The notes below the pieces were generated by a model. The model ran no database searches, was not told the DNA's origin, and worked only from the letters and a program-made list of their open reading frames with translations. The position numbers and the translations under genes were made by a program. Below are positions 8,638 to 18,144 of a stretch of 64,000 nt of DNA, piece by piece. The stretch lies in the NCBI GenBank assembly GCA_903822975.1, contig CAIJRD010000011.1, positions 62,001 to 126,000 of the forward strand, read 5' to 3'. This stretch comes from an uncultured Sinobacteraceae bacterium. Lineage in GTDB: Bacteria > Pseudomonadota > Gammaproteobacteria > Nevskiales > Nevskiaceae. The number at the start of each line of letters is the position of its first letter. The stretch's first letter is position 1.

Positions 8638-10794
8638 CTACGGCTTGATCCATCCCCAGGCCAGCAGCTTCATCTTCAGCATCAGCACGATGAAGTGCCA
8701 TGCGGTCTTCAGCTGATCCATCACACTGGGCTTGAAGCGCGCGCGCTCGCGGATGTAGTGACGGATCGAATCGAGCTGTTCGTCGCTGAACTCGGCGAAC
8801 GGTGGCATGCCGCGCGGCTGCAAGGCGCCGCCGCGCACGATGGCGTTGAAGCCCTCAGCCGTCAGCGGAATCTGCGAGGCACGCAGGTCCGGTGCAAAGC
8901 CACCGGCGACGGCGGCGATGCCGTGGCAAATCACGCAATGCTGGCCATAGATCAACTTGCCCTTTGCGGCGAGCGCCGGATCGATCTTGAAGCCCGGATC
9001 GTCGGCGACGGTCACTTGTGTTGGCGGTGCCGAAGGCGGCAGCGTGGCCTGGCCGTCGAGCACGTAGGTCAGCAGCCGGCGCGGATGACCGCGCCCGACC
9101 CAGCCGTGCTGTGCGCTCAGCGTGCCGAGCAGCATCTGGCCGCCGGCCCAGCCGGCCAGGATCGAGACGTACTGTTTGCCGGCGATCGAATAGGTGATTG
9201 GCGGGGCCTGTGTGCCGACACCGAGATCGGCACTCCACAGCACAGTGCCGCTCTTGGCATCGTGCGCGACGAACTTGCCGTCCGACTGACCCTGGAAGAC
9301 CAGCCCGCCATGCGTGGCGAGTACGCCGCCATTGGTCGCGCCCGGCAGCTTCTCGGTCCAGGCAGCTTTTTGGTGGATCGGATCCCAGGCCAGCAGCGAA
9401 CTGCTGCCGGCCGACTTCGGCACGTCGTCGAAGAACGGCGCGATACCGAGCGGACCGTCGCGGTCCATGTCGTAGGTTTTCGGATCGAAGCCGTGGTCGT
9501 TGTAATAGCCGGCGAGTTCGTGCGCCGGGATGTAAACCAAGCCGGTATCCGGACTGAAGGCCATCGGTTGCCAGTTGTGCGCGCCACCGGAGCCGGGCCA
9601 GATCAGCGCTTCGCCGTCTTCGTAGCGTGCGCCCGGCACTTCGACCGGACGACCTGTGGCCATGTCGATGTGATCGGCCCAGGTGACCTTGCCGAATTTC
9701 TCGGCCGAGATCAGCTTGCCGGTGTCGCGATCGAGCACATAGAAAAAGCCATTCTTCGGCGCGTGCAGGATCACACGGCGCGGCTTGCCATCGATCGTCA
9801 GCGTGGCCAGCACCATGTCCATCGTCGAATTGAAATCCCAGCTTTCGCCGGGTGAGGTCTGGTAATGCCAGATGTAGGCGCCTGTGTCGGCATCGAGTGC
9901 GACTACCGAACACAGGAACAGATTGTCGCCGCCGCCGGGCGAGCGCAGCTTCTGGTTCCACGGACCGCCGTTGCCGGTGCCGAGATAGATGCGATTCAGC
10001 TCGGGGTCGTAAGTCATCGCATTCCAGACCGTGCCCCCGCCGCCGTACTTCCACCACTCGCCTTTCCAGGTCTTTGCCGCCATTTCCTGCGACTTGTCCT
10101 CGAAGCCTTTCGACGGGTCGCCCGGCACGGCGTACCAACGCCAGATCTGCTTTCCGGTTTCGGCATCGTAGGCGGTGACATAGCCGCGCACGTGGCCAAA
10201 GTCCGCACCGCCGTGACCAATGATGATCTTGCCGTTGAAGACGCGCGGCGCACCGGTGATGTAGCGGTTGTCGCCGGGCTCGGTGGTCAGCGTTTCCCAG
10301 ACCAGTTGTCCGGTTTTGGCGTCGACTGCGAACAGGCGTCCATCCTGCACGCCGGCGTAGACCTTGCCCTTCCAGAACGCGATGCCGCGGCTGCCCCAGG
10401 CCATCCGCATCTTTTCGCCGCTGACCTTCGGATCGTACTTCCAGAGCAGCTTGCCGCTGACGGCATCGACCGCGTGGATCACGCTGAAGCCGGCGGCGAA
10501 GTAAATCACGCCGTCGACCTCGACCGGTGCGGTGGACACGTTCCACACATCCGGCAGATCGAGCGTCCAGGCCAGACCAAGCTTGGGCACGGTCTGCGTG
10601 TTGATCTGGTCGAGCGGACTGAAGCGCTGCTCGCTGAAGGTGCGGCCGTAAGCAGCCCAGTCGTTGCCGTCGGCTTCGTTGGCCAGCGCGGTGTTGTCGA
10701 TCTCGGCAGCGCGTGCACCGCCGAGCGTGAGCAGCGCCATGCAAGCGCCCAGCACGGCGGCTCGGATCGGTTTACGGCGGGCTGGATGCGTCAT
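8638..10794 (-). CDS. PQQ-dependent quinohemoprotein alcohol dehydrogenase-like enzyme
   Basis: Predicted periplasmic enzyme, 718 residues, oxidising an alcohol (substrate unknown) with PQQ and passing electrons to its own c-type heme. Seen: signal peptide (residues 1-29, ends ARA), an eight-bladed propeller with repeated W motifs (about 35-580), the catalytic Asp context GESWDFN, a GTGNGGPWN calcium-site segment, and a C-terminal cytochrome c domain with CVICH at 620-624 and a Met ligand in RGMPPF. The usual vicinal Cys-Cys before NRG is replaced (KMRMAWGSRG). The tail (about 695-718) is hydrophobic and might bind membrane. No Asp two residues after the catalytic Asp, so it lacks the lanthanide-type mark. 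No PQQ synthesis genes nearby. Confidence 0.9.
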   Translation of the reverse strand: MTHPARRKPIRAAVLGACMALLTLGGARAAEIDNTALANEADGNDWAAYGRTFSEQRFSPLDQINTQTVPKLGLAWTLDLPDVWNVSTAPVEVDGVIYFAAGFSVIHAVDAVSGKLLWKYDPKVSGEKMRMAWGSRGIAFWKGKVYAGVQDGRLFAVDAKTGQLVWETLTTEPGDNRYITGAPRVFNGKIIIGHGGADFGHVRGYVTAYDAETGKQIWRWYAVPGDPSKGFEDKSQEMAAKTWKGEWWKYGGGGTVWNAMTYDPELNRIYLGTGNGGPWNQKLRSPGGGDNLFLCSVVALDADTGAYIWHYQTSPGESWDFNSTMDMVLATLTIDGKPRRVILHAPKNGFFYVLDRDTGKLISAEKFGKVTWADHIDMATGRPVEVPGARYEDGEALIWPGSGGAHNWQPMAFSPDTGLVYIPAHELAGYYNDHGFDPKTYDMDRDGPLGIAPFFDDVPKSAGSSSLLAWDPIHQKAAWTEKLPGATNGGVLATHGGLVFQGQSDGKFVAHDAKSGTVLWSADLGVGTQAPPITYSIAGKQYVSILAGWAGGQMLLGTLSAQHGWVGRGHPRRLLTYVLDGQATLPPSAPPTQVTVADDPGFKIDPALAAKGKLIYGQHCVICHGIAAVAGGFAPDLRASQIPLTAEGFNAIVRGGALQPRGMPPFAEFSDEQLDSIRHYIRERARFKPSVMDQLKTAWHFIVLMLKMKLLAWGWIKP

Positions 10795-10961
10795 CGTTCT
10801 CCCCTTCAGGCTCGCGGTCGCTGGTAGCGCCGTGTTTTACGTGCAAGATCGCCGGACATCGCGTCAGGAATCCCTGCTCAGGCTCGCAGCCTGACAGCGG
10901 CCCAGGCCCGCTCGCCTCGTCCGTCAGGAGGATGTTGCAGGTTAAGCGATGACGCTGCGCC

Positions 10962-11033
10962 AGCAAGTACTTGGGCAAGTACCTGGGCCAGTACCTTAGC
11001 GAGCACTCAGGCAAGCACCCAAGCATGCACGCA
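10962..11033. repeat. Six degenerate 12-bp tandem repeats upstream of the MDR oxidoreductase gene
   Basis: Six consecutive 12-bp units with consensus RGCAAGYACYYR, the first two differing at two positions (AGCAAGTACTTG, GGCAAGTACCTG) and the later ones drifting. They end 90 bp before the ATG at 11124, in the divergent promoter region shared with the PQQ dehydrogenase gene. Confidence 0.85.
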
Positions 11034-11123
11034 AGCAGGGGTGCCGCGCGTCGCGGCAGCGAACCGAAATGCGCGCGTTCGCTGTGCGATGATTGCCGCT
11101 TAAAAAACCCTGGAGGAAAACGG

Positions 11124-12128
11124 ATGTCCACACTGATCAACAAGCAGTTCAAGCTCGCCGCCCGACCGGTCGGCCTGGTCAAGCGCAGCGACTTCACGTT
11201 CGAGGAATCACCCGCACCCTCGCCGGGCCCCGGCCAACTGCTGATCAAGGTGCTGTATATCTCGCTCGATCCGGCGATGCGTGGCTGGATGAACGCCGGC
11301 AAGTCGTATATCGCACCGGTCGAGATCGGCGACGTGATGCGCGCCGGCACCATCGGTGAAGTGGTCGCGTCGAATCATCCGGGCTTCGCGGTCGGCGACT
11401 TCGTGTCGGGTTCGCAGGGCGTGCAGAGCTATGCGCTGTCCGACGGCAAAGGTCTGTTCAAGGTCGACGCCAAGGCCGCACCATTGCCGAAGTATCTCAA
11501 TGCGCTCGGCATGCCCGGCATGACCGGTTACTTCGGTCTGCTCGACGTCGGCCAGCCGAAAGCCGGCGAAACCGTGCTGGTTTCTGCCGCCAGCGGCGCG
11601 GTCGGTCAAGTGGTCGGACAGGTCGCCAAGATCAAGGGTTGCCACGTTGTCGGTATCGCCGGCGGCGCCGAGAAGTGCGAATACGCGGTGCAGGAACTCG
11701 GTTACGACGCCTGCATCGATTACAAGCGTGGCCCGATCTTTCCGGGATTGGCGCAGTACTGTCCGCAGGGTGTGGACGTGTTCTTCGACAACGTCGGCGG
11801 CGAGATTCTCGACGCCGTGCTGACGCGCATCCGCATGCGCGCGCGCATCGTCATCTGCGGCGCGATCTCGCAATACAACAACACCACGCCGATCCAGGGT
11901 CCGAAGAACTATCTGTCGCTGCTGGTGAATCGCGCGCGCATGGAAGGCATCGTCGTATTCGACTGGGCGCCGCGCTACGGTGAAGCCGTTGCCCAGCTCG
12001 CCGCCTGGATGCAGGAGGGCAAGCTGAAGTCGAAGGAAGATATCGTCGAAGGCATCGAGACCTTCCCGGAAACGCTGCTGAAACTGTTCAGCGGCGAGAA
12101 TTTCGGCAAGCTGGTGCTGAAGGTCTAG
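11124..12128 (+). CDS. NADP-dependent zinc-free medium-chain oxidoreductase (CurA-like)
   Basis: Cytoplasmic MDR-superfamily reductase, 334 residues, of the group that reduces alkenals/enones or similar with NADPH; exact substrate not visible. Seen: LDPAMRGWM motif of this group near residue 50, nucleotide-binding ASGAVGQVVGQVAKIKG at about 158-174, and ICGAISQYN. No zinc ligands. The ATG has a strong GGAGG eight bases upstream. Followed by a hotdog protein and a crotonase on the same strand, suggesting acyl or aldehyde metabolism. Confidence 0.9.
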   Translation: MSTLINKQFKLAARPVGLVKRSDFTFEESPAPSPGPGQLLIKVLYISLDPAMRGWMNAGKSYIAPVEIGDVMRAGTIGEVVASNHPGFAVGDFVSGSQGVQSYALSDGKGLFKVDAKAAPLPKYLNALGMPGMTGYFGLLDVGQPKAGETVLVSAASGAVGQVVGQVAKIKGCHVVGIAGGAEKCEYAVQELGYDACIDYKRGPIFPGLAQYCPQGVDVFFDNVGGEILDAVLTRIRMRARIVICGAISQYNNTTPIQGPKNYLSLLVNRARMEGIVVFDWAPRYGEAVAQLAAWMQEGKLKSKEDIVEGIETFPETLLKLFSGENFGKLVLKV

Positions 12129-12239
12129 GCGCAAACCTCAGGCGCGCGACCGCGGTGACGAACCGCGCTCGCGCCCCTGTCATTGCCCTGCGACCGAGCA
12201 GGCGAGCATGCTCGCCTCCCAACCTTTCCGGAGGCCGTC

Positions 12240-12701
12240 ATGGCCAATCTCGTCAAGCTCTACCAGCGCTTCTCCAAGCTGCCCCTCGGCAAGCAACTGT
12301 TTTCGCGTGCAGTCGTCACGCGAGCCCCCTACTTCGGCAGCATCAAGCCACTGATCCGCGACCTGCGGCCGGGGCGCTCGGAAGTCTTCATCCGCAATCG
12401 GCGGCCGGTCCACAACCATATCGGCACCGTGCATGCGATTGCGATGTGCAATATGTGCGAGATCGCCGGCGGCTTGCTGATCGACGCCACCTTGAAGCGG
12501 CAACTACGCTGGATTCCGCGCGGCATGACGGTGAGCTACCTGAAGAAGGCGGACACCGATCTCACCGCGGTTTGCGAATGGGTGGACGATCTGCCGGTCG
12601 ACTACAAGGGCGACGTGGTGATGCACGTGCCGGTTAAGAACGCGAATGGCGAGACCGTGATGACCGCCGATATCTCGATGTACGTGACCCCGCGCAAATA
12701 G
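12240..12701 (+). CDS. DUF4442 hotdog-fold thioesterase-like protein
   Basis: 153 residues, predicted cytoplasmic, hotdog fold of the DUF4442 group, whose members are thought to be acyl-CoA thioesterases or acyl binders. Seen: HNHIGTVHAIAMCNMCEIAGG (residues about 54-74), the hotdog helix region with the HxGT...H pattern, and a C-terminal strand TADISMYV. Start fixed by GGAGG ten bases upstream. Lies between an oxidoreductase and a crotonase. No experimental function can be read from sequence. Confidence 0.82.
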   Translation: MANLVKLYQRFSKLPLGKQLFSRAVVTRAPYFGSIKPLIRDLRPGRSEVFIRNRRPVHNHIGTVHAIAMCNMCEIAGGLLIDATLKRQLRWIPRGMTVSYLKKADTDLTAVCEWVDDLPVDYKGDVVMHVPVKNANGETVMTADISMYVTPRK

Positions 12702-12818
12702 CATTCGGACGACGCGCGCGAACGTTTCGACCGTCGACCATCGACATCGGTAAATGCCATTACCAGCGAATCCGTTGCATCATCGCGCCCGACAATTTCT
12801 CAACTATCGGAGTTTTAT

Positions 12819-13589
12819 ATGACCGAGCACATCAAAACCGAACTCGCCCAAGGCGTACTCACGATACGCATGAATCGCGAGGACAAGAAAAACGCGTTGA
12901 CGCAGGCGATGTACAGCGCCCTGGCGCTGGCGATCGACAACGCTGCGAGCAACCCGGAGGTGCGCGTGCTGCTGTTGGCCGGCGCGCCGACCGCGTTCAC
13001 CAGCGGCAACGATATTCAGGACTTCATCAAGGTGCCACCGATGAGCGAGGACAGCCCGGTGCTGCTGTTCATGCGCGCCTTGGCCCTGTTTCCGAAGCCG
13101 GTGGTCGCGGCCGTCACCGGCTTGGCGATCGGCGTCGGCAGCACGATGCTGCTGCATGCGGATCTGATCTATGCCGGCGAAGGCACGCGCTTTCAGTTTC
13201 CCTTCGTCAACCTCGGCATTTGCCCCGAATATGCGGCGACCTACTTGCTGCCACGCATGATGGGCCACGCACGCGCTTCGGAGTTGACCCTGTTCGGCGA
13301 ACCGTTCAACGCCAAAAAAGCGCAGGAATACGGACTGATCAATGAAATGCTGGCCGACGCCGACGTCGAGGCGCGTGCACTCGAGCGCGCGCGCAAGCTC
13401 GCAGGGCAAGCACCGAATGCTTTGCGCGTAACCAAGAAACTGCTCAAGCGCTGGGGACACTCAACCGTGATGGACGCGATCCGCGTCGAGGCCGAGCATT
13501 TCGGACCGATGCTGAAAGAGCCAGAAGCGATCGAAGCGTTCACCGCGTTCGTACAGAAGCGCAAGCCTGATTTTTCCAAGTTCAAATAA
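12819..13589 (+). CDS. Enoyl-CoA hydratase/isomerase family protein (crotonase)
   Basis: 256-residue crotonase-fold enzyme acting on an acyl-CoA in the cytoplasm. Seen: NREDKKNAL near the start, the oxyanion segments AFTSGNDIQDF and TGLAIGVGSTMLLHADLIYA, then CPEYAATYLLPRMMG and ASELTLFGEPFNA, which resemble enoyl-CoA isomerase or PaaG-like members more than classical hydratases. Probably an accessory beta-oxidation enzyme, placed head-to-tail towards fadA. Which reaction it runs is not decidable here. Confidence 0.9.
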   Translation: MTEHIKTELAQGVLTIRMNREDKKNALTQAMYSALALAIDNAASNPEVRVLLLAGAPTAFTSGNDIQDFIKVPPMSEDSPVLLFMRALALFPKPVVAAVTGLAIGVGSTMLLHADLIYAGEGTRFQFPFVNLGICPEYAATYLLPRMMGHARASELTLFGEPFNAKKAQEYGLINEMLADADVEARALERARKLAGQAPNALRVTKKLLKRWGHSTVMDAIRVEAEHFGPMLKEPEAIEAFTAFVQKRKPDFSKFK

Positions 13590-13644
13590 CTGCGGGCGAG
13601 CGCTTCGCCGCGAGCAATGCGCCTCAAGCTCGGAAGGTAAACAA

Positions 13645-13662
13645 GCCGGCGGAAACGCCGGC
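13645..13662. terminator. GAAA-loop hairpin after the crotonase gene
   Basis: GCCGGCG-GAAA-CGCCGGC: a perfect seven-bp stem with a GNRA-type tetraloop, 56 bp after the stop. No T-run follows, so it may stabilise a 3' end rather than terminate by itself. Confidence 0.4.
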
Positions 13663-13774
13663 ACTATTGTGGGAAGCAGCAATCAATTCCACATGAACAA
13701 CGGACAGTGGCAGCTCGCGCAGCCGACCGAGTGGTTTCACTTCGCTACTGATTGAGCAGCACGCCGGATCTGTC

Positions 13775-13806
13775 AAAAAAAAGCCGGCGCATGCGCCGGC
13801 TTTTTC
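13775..13806. terminator. Bidirectional rho-independent terminator
   Basis: Perfect palindrome of a GC-rich GCCGGCGCA/TGCGCCGGC stem flanked by A-run and T-run on both sides. It separates the convergent crotonase gene (plus) from fadA (minus) and should stop both. Confidence 0.93.
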
Positions 13807-13822
13807 GTGACTCAGATGCCGA

Positions 13823-14983
13823 TCAGTGCATGCGCTCCAGCACGGTCGCCACGCCCTGCCCCATGCCGATGCACATGGTCGCCAGACCGTACTTCGCATC
13901 CTTTTCATTGAGGATATGCGCCAGCGCGCCGGTAATGCGCGCGCCGGAGCAACCCAGCGGATGACCCAGCGCGATGGCGCCGCCCTTGATGTTGATGCGA
14001 TCCATACGGTCGAGCAACTTCAACTCGGTCAGCACCGCCAGCGACTGCGCGGCGAAGGCCTCGTTCAGCTCGATGTAGTCGATGTCCTTCAGCTCAAGGC
14101 CCGCACGCTGCAATGCCTTCTTGGTCGCCGGAACCGGGCCGCGGCCCATGGTGCTCGGATCGCAACCGGCCGAGGCCATCGAGACGATGCGCGCGAGCGG
14201 CTTCAGCCCGAGCGCCTTGGCTTTCTCGGCCGACATCACCAACACGGCCGAGGCGCCATCGGAAATCGCCGAGCTGTTGCCGGCGGTGACCGAGCCCTTC
14301 GGGTTGAAGGCTGGCTTCAGCTTGCCGAGGTCGCCGATGTTGGCATCGCGACGCACGACTTCGTCCTGCACCACCAGCGAAGGCAGACCATCGGCGTCGT
14401 GACCGGCGATCGGCACGATCTCGTTCTTGAAGCCGCCATTTTCGCCGGCTGCAGTGGCGCGACGATGCGATTCGAGTGCGAACTCATCCTGCCGCTCGCG
14501 GCTGATTTGGAAAGTCGTCGCCAGCATCTCGGCGGTGAGACCCATCATCGCCGCGGCTTTCGCGGTGTTGAGGCTCAGCTCCGGGTTGCCGTCGAAGTTG
14601 TAGTTCATCGGCACATGGCCCATGTGCTCAACGCCGCCGCAGATGAACAGGTCACCCACGCCGGACTTGATGCTGCCGACGGCGGCATGGATCGCGGTCA
14701 TGCTCGAACCGCACAGGCGGTTGACGGTCTGGCCGGAAACTTCGTGCGGCAGGCCGGCGAGCAGCGAAATCTGGCGCGCGACATTGAAGCCCTGTTCGAG
14801 CGTCTGCTGTACGCAACCCCAGATCACGTCTTCGATATCGCTTGGCTTGATCGACGGATTGCGCGCGAGCAGCGCCTTGATCAATTCGGCAGACAAATTC
14901 TCCGCACGCACATTGCGGAACGCGCCGCCCTTGGAACGGCCCATCGCGCTGCGCACGGCATCAACGATTACGACATCAGTCAT
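13823..14983 (-). CDS. fadA: 3-ketoacyl-CoA thiolase, beta subunit of the fatty acid oxidation complex
   Basis: Last step of aerobic beta-oxidation: thiolytic cleavage of 3-ketoacyl-CoA to acetyl-CoA and a shortened acyl-CoA. 386 residues. Seen: VNRLCGSSM with the nucleophilic Cys near residue 90, [27 protein letters not shown] with the catalytic His, and CIGMGQG with the second catalytic Cys. Sits 52 bp downstream of fadB; products form the alpha2beta2 trifunctional complex. Ends into a bidirectional terminator. Confidence 0.96.
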   Translation of the reverse strand: MTDVVIVDAVRSAMGRSKGGAFRNVRAENLSAELIKALLARNPSIKPSDIEDVIWGCVQQTLEQGFNVARQISLLAGLPHEVSGQTVNRLCGSSMTAIHAAVGSIKSGVGDLFICGGVEHMGHVPMNYNFDGNPELSLNTAKAAAMMGLTAEMLATTFQISRERQDEFALESHRRATAAGENGGFKNEIVPIAGHDADGLPSLVVQDEVVRRDANIGDLGKLKPAFNPKGSVTAGNSSAISDGASAVLVMSAEKAKALGLKPLARIVSMASAGCDPSTMGRGPVPATKKALQRAGLELKDIDYIELNEAFAAQSLAVLTELKLLDRMDRINIKGGAIALGHPLGCSGARITGALAHILNEKDAKYGLATMCIGMGQGVATVLERMH

Positions 14984-15035
14984 TGCAATTCTCCAAAATC
15001 AAATTCTTCGAAATTCGTAGGAAGTGTTTCGCTGC

Positions 15036-17186
15036 TTACTTGGCGTAATAGGTTTCGCCTTTAGCGGCCATTTCCTTCATGCGTGCGGTCGGCTCGTAGA
15101 GCTTGCCGAGGCTTGCGTACTTGGCGCATTTCTCGACGAGGTTCTTCAGGCCGACGATGTCGGCGTACTTCAGCGCACCGCCGAGATGCGGCGGGAAGCC
15201 AATGCCGAGAATCAGGCCCATGTCGGCCTCGTTCGGCGTGTCGACGATCTTCTCTTCGACGCAGCGCGCGGTTTCGATCACCATCGGAATCATCAGGCGG
15301 TCGATGATTTCCTCGTCGCTGAAATCCTTGGTGCCGTTCGGCTGCACCGACTTCAGCAGTTCGTAGGTATCCGGTGCGGCGACCTTCTTCGGCTTGCCCT
15401 TCGGATCGGTTTCGTACTTGAAGAAGCCGATGCCGTTCTTCTGGCCATAGCGCTTGTTCTCGTACATCACATCGAGCGCGGTCTTGAAATCGCGGCCCAT
15501 GCGATCCGGATAGCCTTCGGCCAGCACGTCGCCGACGTGATGCGAGGTATCGATGCCGACGACATCCTGCAGATACGCCGGGCCCATCGGCCAGCCGAAG
15601 GTTTCAGCAACCTTGTCGATCTTGACGAAGTCCGCACCGTCGCGCAGCAGGCCCGACCAGCCGCCGAAATACGGGAACAGAATGCGGTTGACCAGGAAGC
15701 CCGGGCAGTTGTTGACGACGATCGGCGTCTTGCCCATCGCAGTGGCGTAGCCAACGATGGTGGCAACCGCCTCCGGGCTGGTCTTCGCACCGCGAATGAC
15801 TTCGACCAAGGGCATTTTGTGCACCGGGTTGAAGAAGTGCATGCCGAGGAAGTTTTCGGGACGCTTCAGCGCGCTTGCGAGTTCGTCGATCGAGATCGAC
15901 GAGGTATTCGAGGCCAGCACGGCGTCGGGACGTGCAACGCCTTCGACTTCGGCCAGCACCGCTTTCTTCACTTTAGGATTCTCGACCACCGCTTCGACGA
16001 TCACGTCGACGTGGCCGAAATCGCCGTAGTTCAACGTCGGGCGAATTTCACCGAGCACCTTGCCCATCGCTTCCGCGGTCATCTTGCCGCGCGCAACCTG
16101 CGTGCTCAGCAGCTTGTTGGCTTCCGACAGCCCGAGATCCAGCGCCTTGTCGGCGATGTCCTTCATGATGATCGGCGTGCCCCTGCTGGCCGACTGATAG
16201 GCGATGCCGCCGCCCATGATGCCGGCACCGAGCACCGCCGCCTGCTTCACGGGACGCGCGATCTTGGCGTACTGCTTGCCCTTCTTTTTCAGCAGCTGGT
16301 CGTTCAGGAACAGGCCAATCAGCGAGTCGGCGGTCTGCGTCTTGGCAACCTTGGCGAAGCCCTGGGCTTCGATCAGCAAGGCATCGTCGCGGGTCTTGCC
16401 GGCGGCTTTCTGGATCACGCCGACCGAGGCCACCGGTGCGGGCATGTGGCGGCCGGCCTTGCCGGCGATGAAACCCTTGGCGGTTTCGAACACCATCATC
16501 GATTCGATCATCGGCAACTGCAGCTTGCCGGTCTTTTGCGCGCGGCGTTTCTTCCAGTCATAGGCGCCAGTCGTCGCCAGTTCCAGAATCTTCAGCGCGG
16601 CGTCCTTCAACTTTTCCGGCGCGACCACTGCATCGACAGCATGGATCTTCAGCGCAGCATCGGCCTTGTTCTGAGTGCCGCCGGCGATCCATTCGATCGC
16701 GTTGTCGGCGCCGACCAGACGCGGGAAGCGCACGGTGCCGCCGAAGCCCGGGAAAATGCCGAGCTTCACTTCAGGAAAACCGACCTGTGCCGCCTTGGCG
16801 ATCACGCGGTAGTCGGTCGACAGCGCCATTTCGAAGCCGCCGCCGAGTGCCAGTCCATTGATCGCGGTGACGCTCGGGAACGGCAGATCCTCAACCGACG
16901 AGAACACCTTGTTCGCTTCAACCGACCATTTGACGATCTCTTCTTCCGGCTGCTGGAAGCTCTTGCCGAATTCGGTGATGTCGGCGCCGACGATGAAGGC
17001 GTCCTTGGCGCTGGTGACGATCAGACCTTTGATCGTGCCGTCCTTCTGGATCGCGGCGACCGCTTCGGCGAGTTCCTGGACCGTGCGCGCGTCGAACTTG
17101 TTGATCGACTCGTCTTTGCGGTCGAAGCACAACTCGGCGATGCCGTTGTCGAGCTTGCCGACACGAATGGATTGACCCTGATACAT
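15036..17186 (-). CDS. fadB: Fatty acid oxidation complex alpha subunit
   Basis: 716-residue multifunctional enzyme: N-terminal crotonase domain (enoyl-CoA hydratase and isomerase, residues about 1-190) with [17 protein letters not shown] and [10 protein letters not shown]-terminal 3-hydroxyacyl-CoA dehydrogenase with Rossmann [14 protein letters not shown] near 313-326, [14 protein letters not shown] and NCPGFLVNR. Length equals E. coli FadB. First gene of fadBA. The ATG at 17186 is preceded on the minus strand by GAGGAGC. Regulation by a FadR/PsrA type repressor is common in the group, but no operator was identified by eye. Confidence 0.97.
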   Translation of the reverse strand: MYQGQSIRVGKLDNGIAELCFDRKDESINKFDARTVQELAEAVAAIQKDGTIKGLIVTSAKDAFIVGADITEFGKSFQQPEEEIVKWSVEANKVFSSVEDLPFPSVTAINGLALGGGFEMALSTDYRVIAKAAQVGFPEVKLGIFPGFGGTVRFPRLVGADNAIEWIAGGTQNKADAALKIHAVDAVVAPEKLKDAALKILELATTGAYDWKKRRAQKTGKLQLPMIESMMVFETAKGFIAGKAGRHMPAPVASVGVIQKAAGKTRDDALLIEAQGFAKVAKTQTADSLIGLFLNDQLLKKKGKQYAKIARPVKQAAVLGAGIMGGGIAYQSASRGTPIIMKDIADKALDLGLSEANKLLSTQVARGKMTAEAMGKVLGEIRPTLNYGDFGHVDVIVEAVVENPKVKKAVLAEVEGVARPDAVLASNTSSISIDELASALKRPENFLGMHFFNPVHKMPLVEVIRGAKTSPEAVATIVGYATAMGKTPIVVNNCPGFLVNRILFPYFGGWSGLLRDGADFVKIDKVAETFGWPMGPAYLQDVVGIDTSHHVGDVLAEGYPDRMGRDFKTALDVMYENKRYGQKNGIGFFKYETDPKGKPKKVAAPDTYELLKSVQPNGTKDFSDEEIIDRLMIPMVIETARCVEEKIVDTPNEADMGLILGIGFPPHLGGALKYADIVGLKNLVEKCAKYASLGKLYEPTARMKEMAAKGETYYAK

Positions 17187-17325
17187 AAGCAGATGCTCCT
17201 CGAGATAAAAGGTTTTAGTTGCCCGCCGGAAACCGCTCGCGGACGCAGAAAGGGAGCCGGATGATAGCCGCTGGCACCCGCGAGCGACAACGCGACGGCA
17301 CCGGACAATTGGAAACCGAGGCGTT

Positions 17326-17355
17326 TTGACGCAGACAAATGCAAGCCCCTATAGT
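17326..17355 (+). promoter_or_regulatory. Putative sigma-70 promoter of the phasin-like gene
   Basis: TTGACG (17326-17331), 18-bp spacer, TATAGT (17350-17355); expected start near 17362, about 27 bp before the ATG. Good match to housekeeping consensus in otherwise GC-rich DNA. Confidence 0.65.
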
Positions 17356-17388
17356 TCTACGAGGTTTTCCACGTAAGGACGTCGAACG

Positions 17389-18144
17389 ATGGCCGCAACC
17401 GCTCGTTTTCATCGGCTCAAGCGTCAAGTTGAAAAACTCCGCAAGGATTCGTTGGATTTGGTCACCAGTGCCAACAAGATCCTGCATACCGGCGTGCAGA
17501 AGCTTGCCGATAAGGAGTTGAAGGCGCTCAATGACTATTACAAGGCCGCGGTCGATTCGATCAAGAAGGCCGACAAGTCCAATCTGAAAGGTGCGGCGAA
17601 AGAGCAGATCGACCTGTTGCAGGACACCGTCAATACCGTCATCGCGCATGCCCGCGAGTCGCTGGCAGTCGTCGCCGAGGCGCGCAGCGAGATCGCAAAG
17701 CTGGTGCAGAAAGGCGCCAGCGGCGTGAAGGTCAAGGAAACCGAACTCAAAAAGGCCGCCGCACCTGCGCGCAAGGCCGTGAAGGAAGTCGAGCAGTCGG
17801 CAAAGAAAGCAGTCAAGCAGGCCAGCAAACGCGTCAAGAAGACGGTCGCCGCGGTCGAAACCAAAGCGGTCAAGGGCGAGACGACCGTCGTCAAGGCCGC
17901 GCGCAAGGCGGTCAAGGACGTGCAGGCAACCGCGAAGAGCGCTGCCGCCAATCTCAACGCGGCGGTCGCCAAGGTCGCACCCTCGCCGAATTCGCGCGCC
18001 GGCCGCGCCACCAGCAAGGCCAAGGAAGCCGCGACGACTGCCGTCGGCACGGTGACGCAGGCCGCAACCACGCTCGGACAAAACGTCAGCTCCGCCGTGA
18101 GCGATGCCGTCAACGCGGTCAGCGAAGCCATCAAGCCGCATTGA
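17389..18144 (+). CDS. Phasin-like protein with Lys/Ala-rich histone-like tail
   Basis: 251 residues. The N-terminal half (about 10-110) is an amphipathic, coiled-coil helix run of phasin type (DLVTSANKILHTG, LKALNDYYKAA). The C-terminal half (about 120-215) is Lys/Ala/Val-rich with repeated AVK, KAAR and KAVK blocks, resembling PhaF or histone H1-like tails that bind nucleic acid. Phasins coat storage granules and PhaF-type proteins also tie granules to the nucleoid. No PHA synthase is in the window, so the granule could equally be neutral lipid. Strong promoter upstream suggests abundant expression. Family call is moderate because such low-complexity tails mislead. Confidence 0.68.
   Translation: MAATARFHRLKRQVEKLRKDSLDLVTSANKILHTGVQKLADKELKALNDYYKAAVDSIKKADKSNLKGAAKEQIDLLQDTVNTVIAHARESLAVVAEARSEIAKLVQKGASGVKVKETELKKAAAPARKAVKEVEQSAKKAVKQASKRVKKTVAAVETKAVKGETTVVKAARKAVKDVQATAKSAAANLNAAVAKVAPSPNSRAGRATSKAKEAATTAVGTVTQAATTLGQNVSSAVSDAVNAVSEAIKPH

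Noticed and set aside
9780..9860. Lanthanide-dependent alcohol dehydrogenase
   Set aside because: The residue two after the catalytic Asp is Asn, not the extra Asp of XoxF/PedH-type enzymes.
8855..10744. 629-codon minus-strand frame
   Set aside because: Other reading frame of the PQQ dehydrogenase gene; Arg-rich, no domain.
15024..17264. 746-codon open frame on the plus strand
   Set aside because: Antisense of fadB, which is unmistakable; codon-bias shadow.
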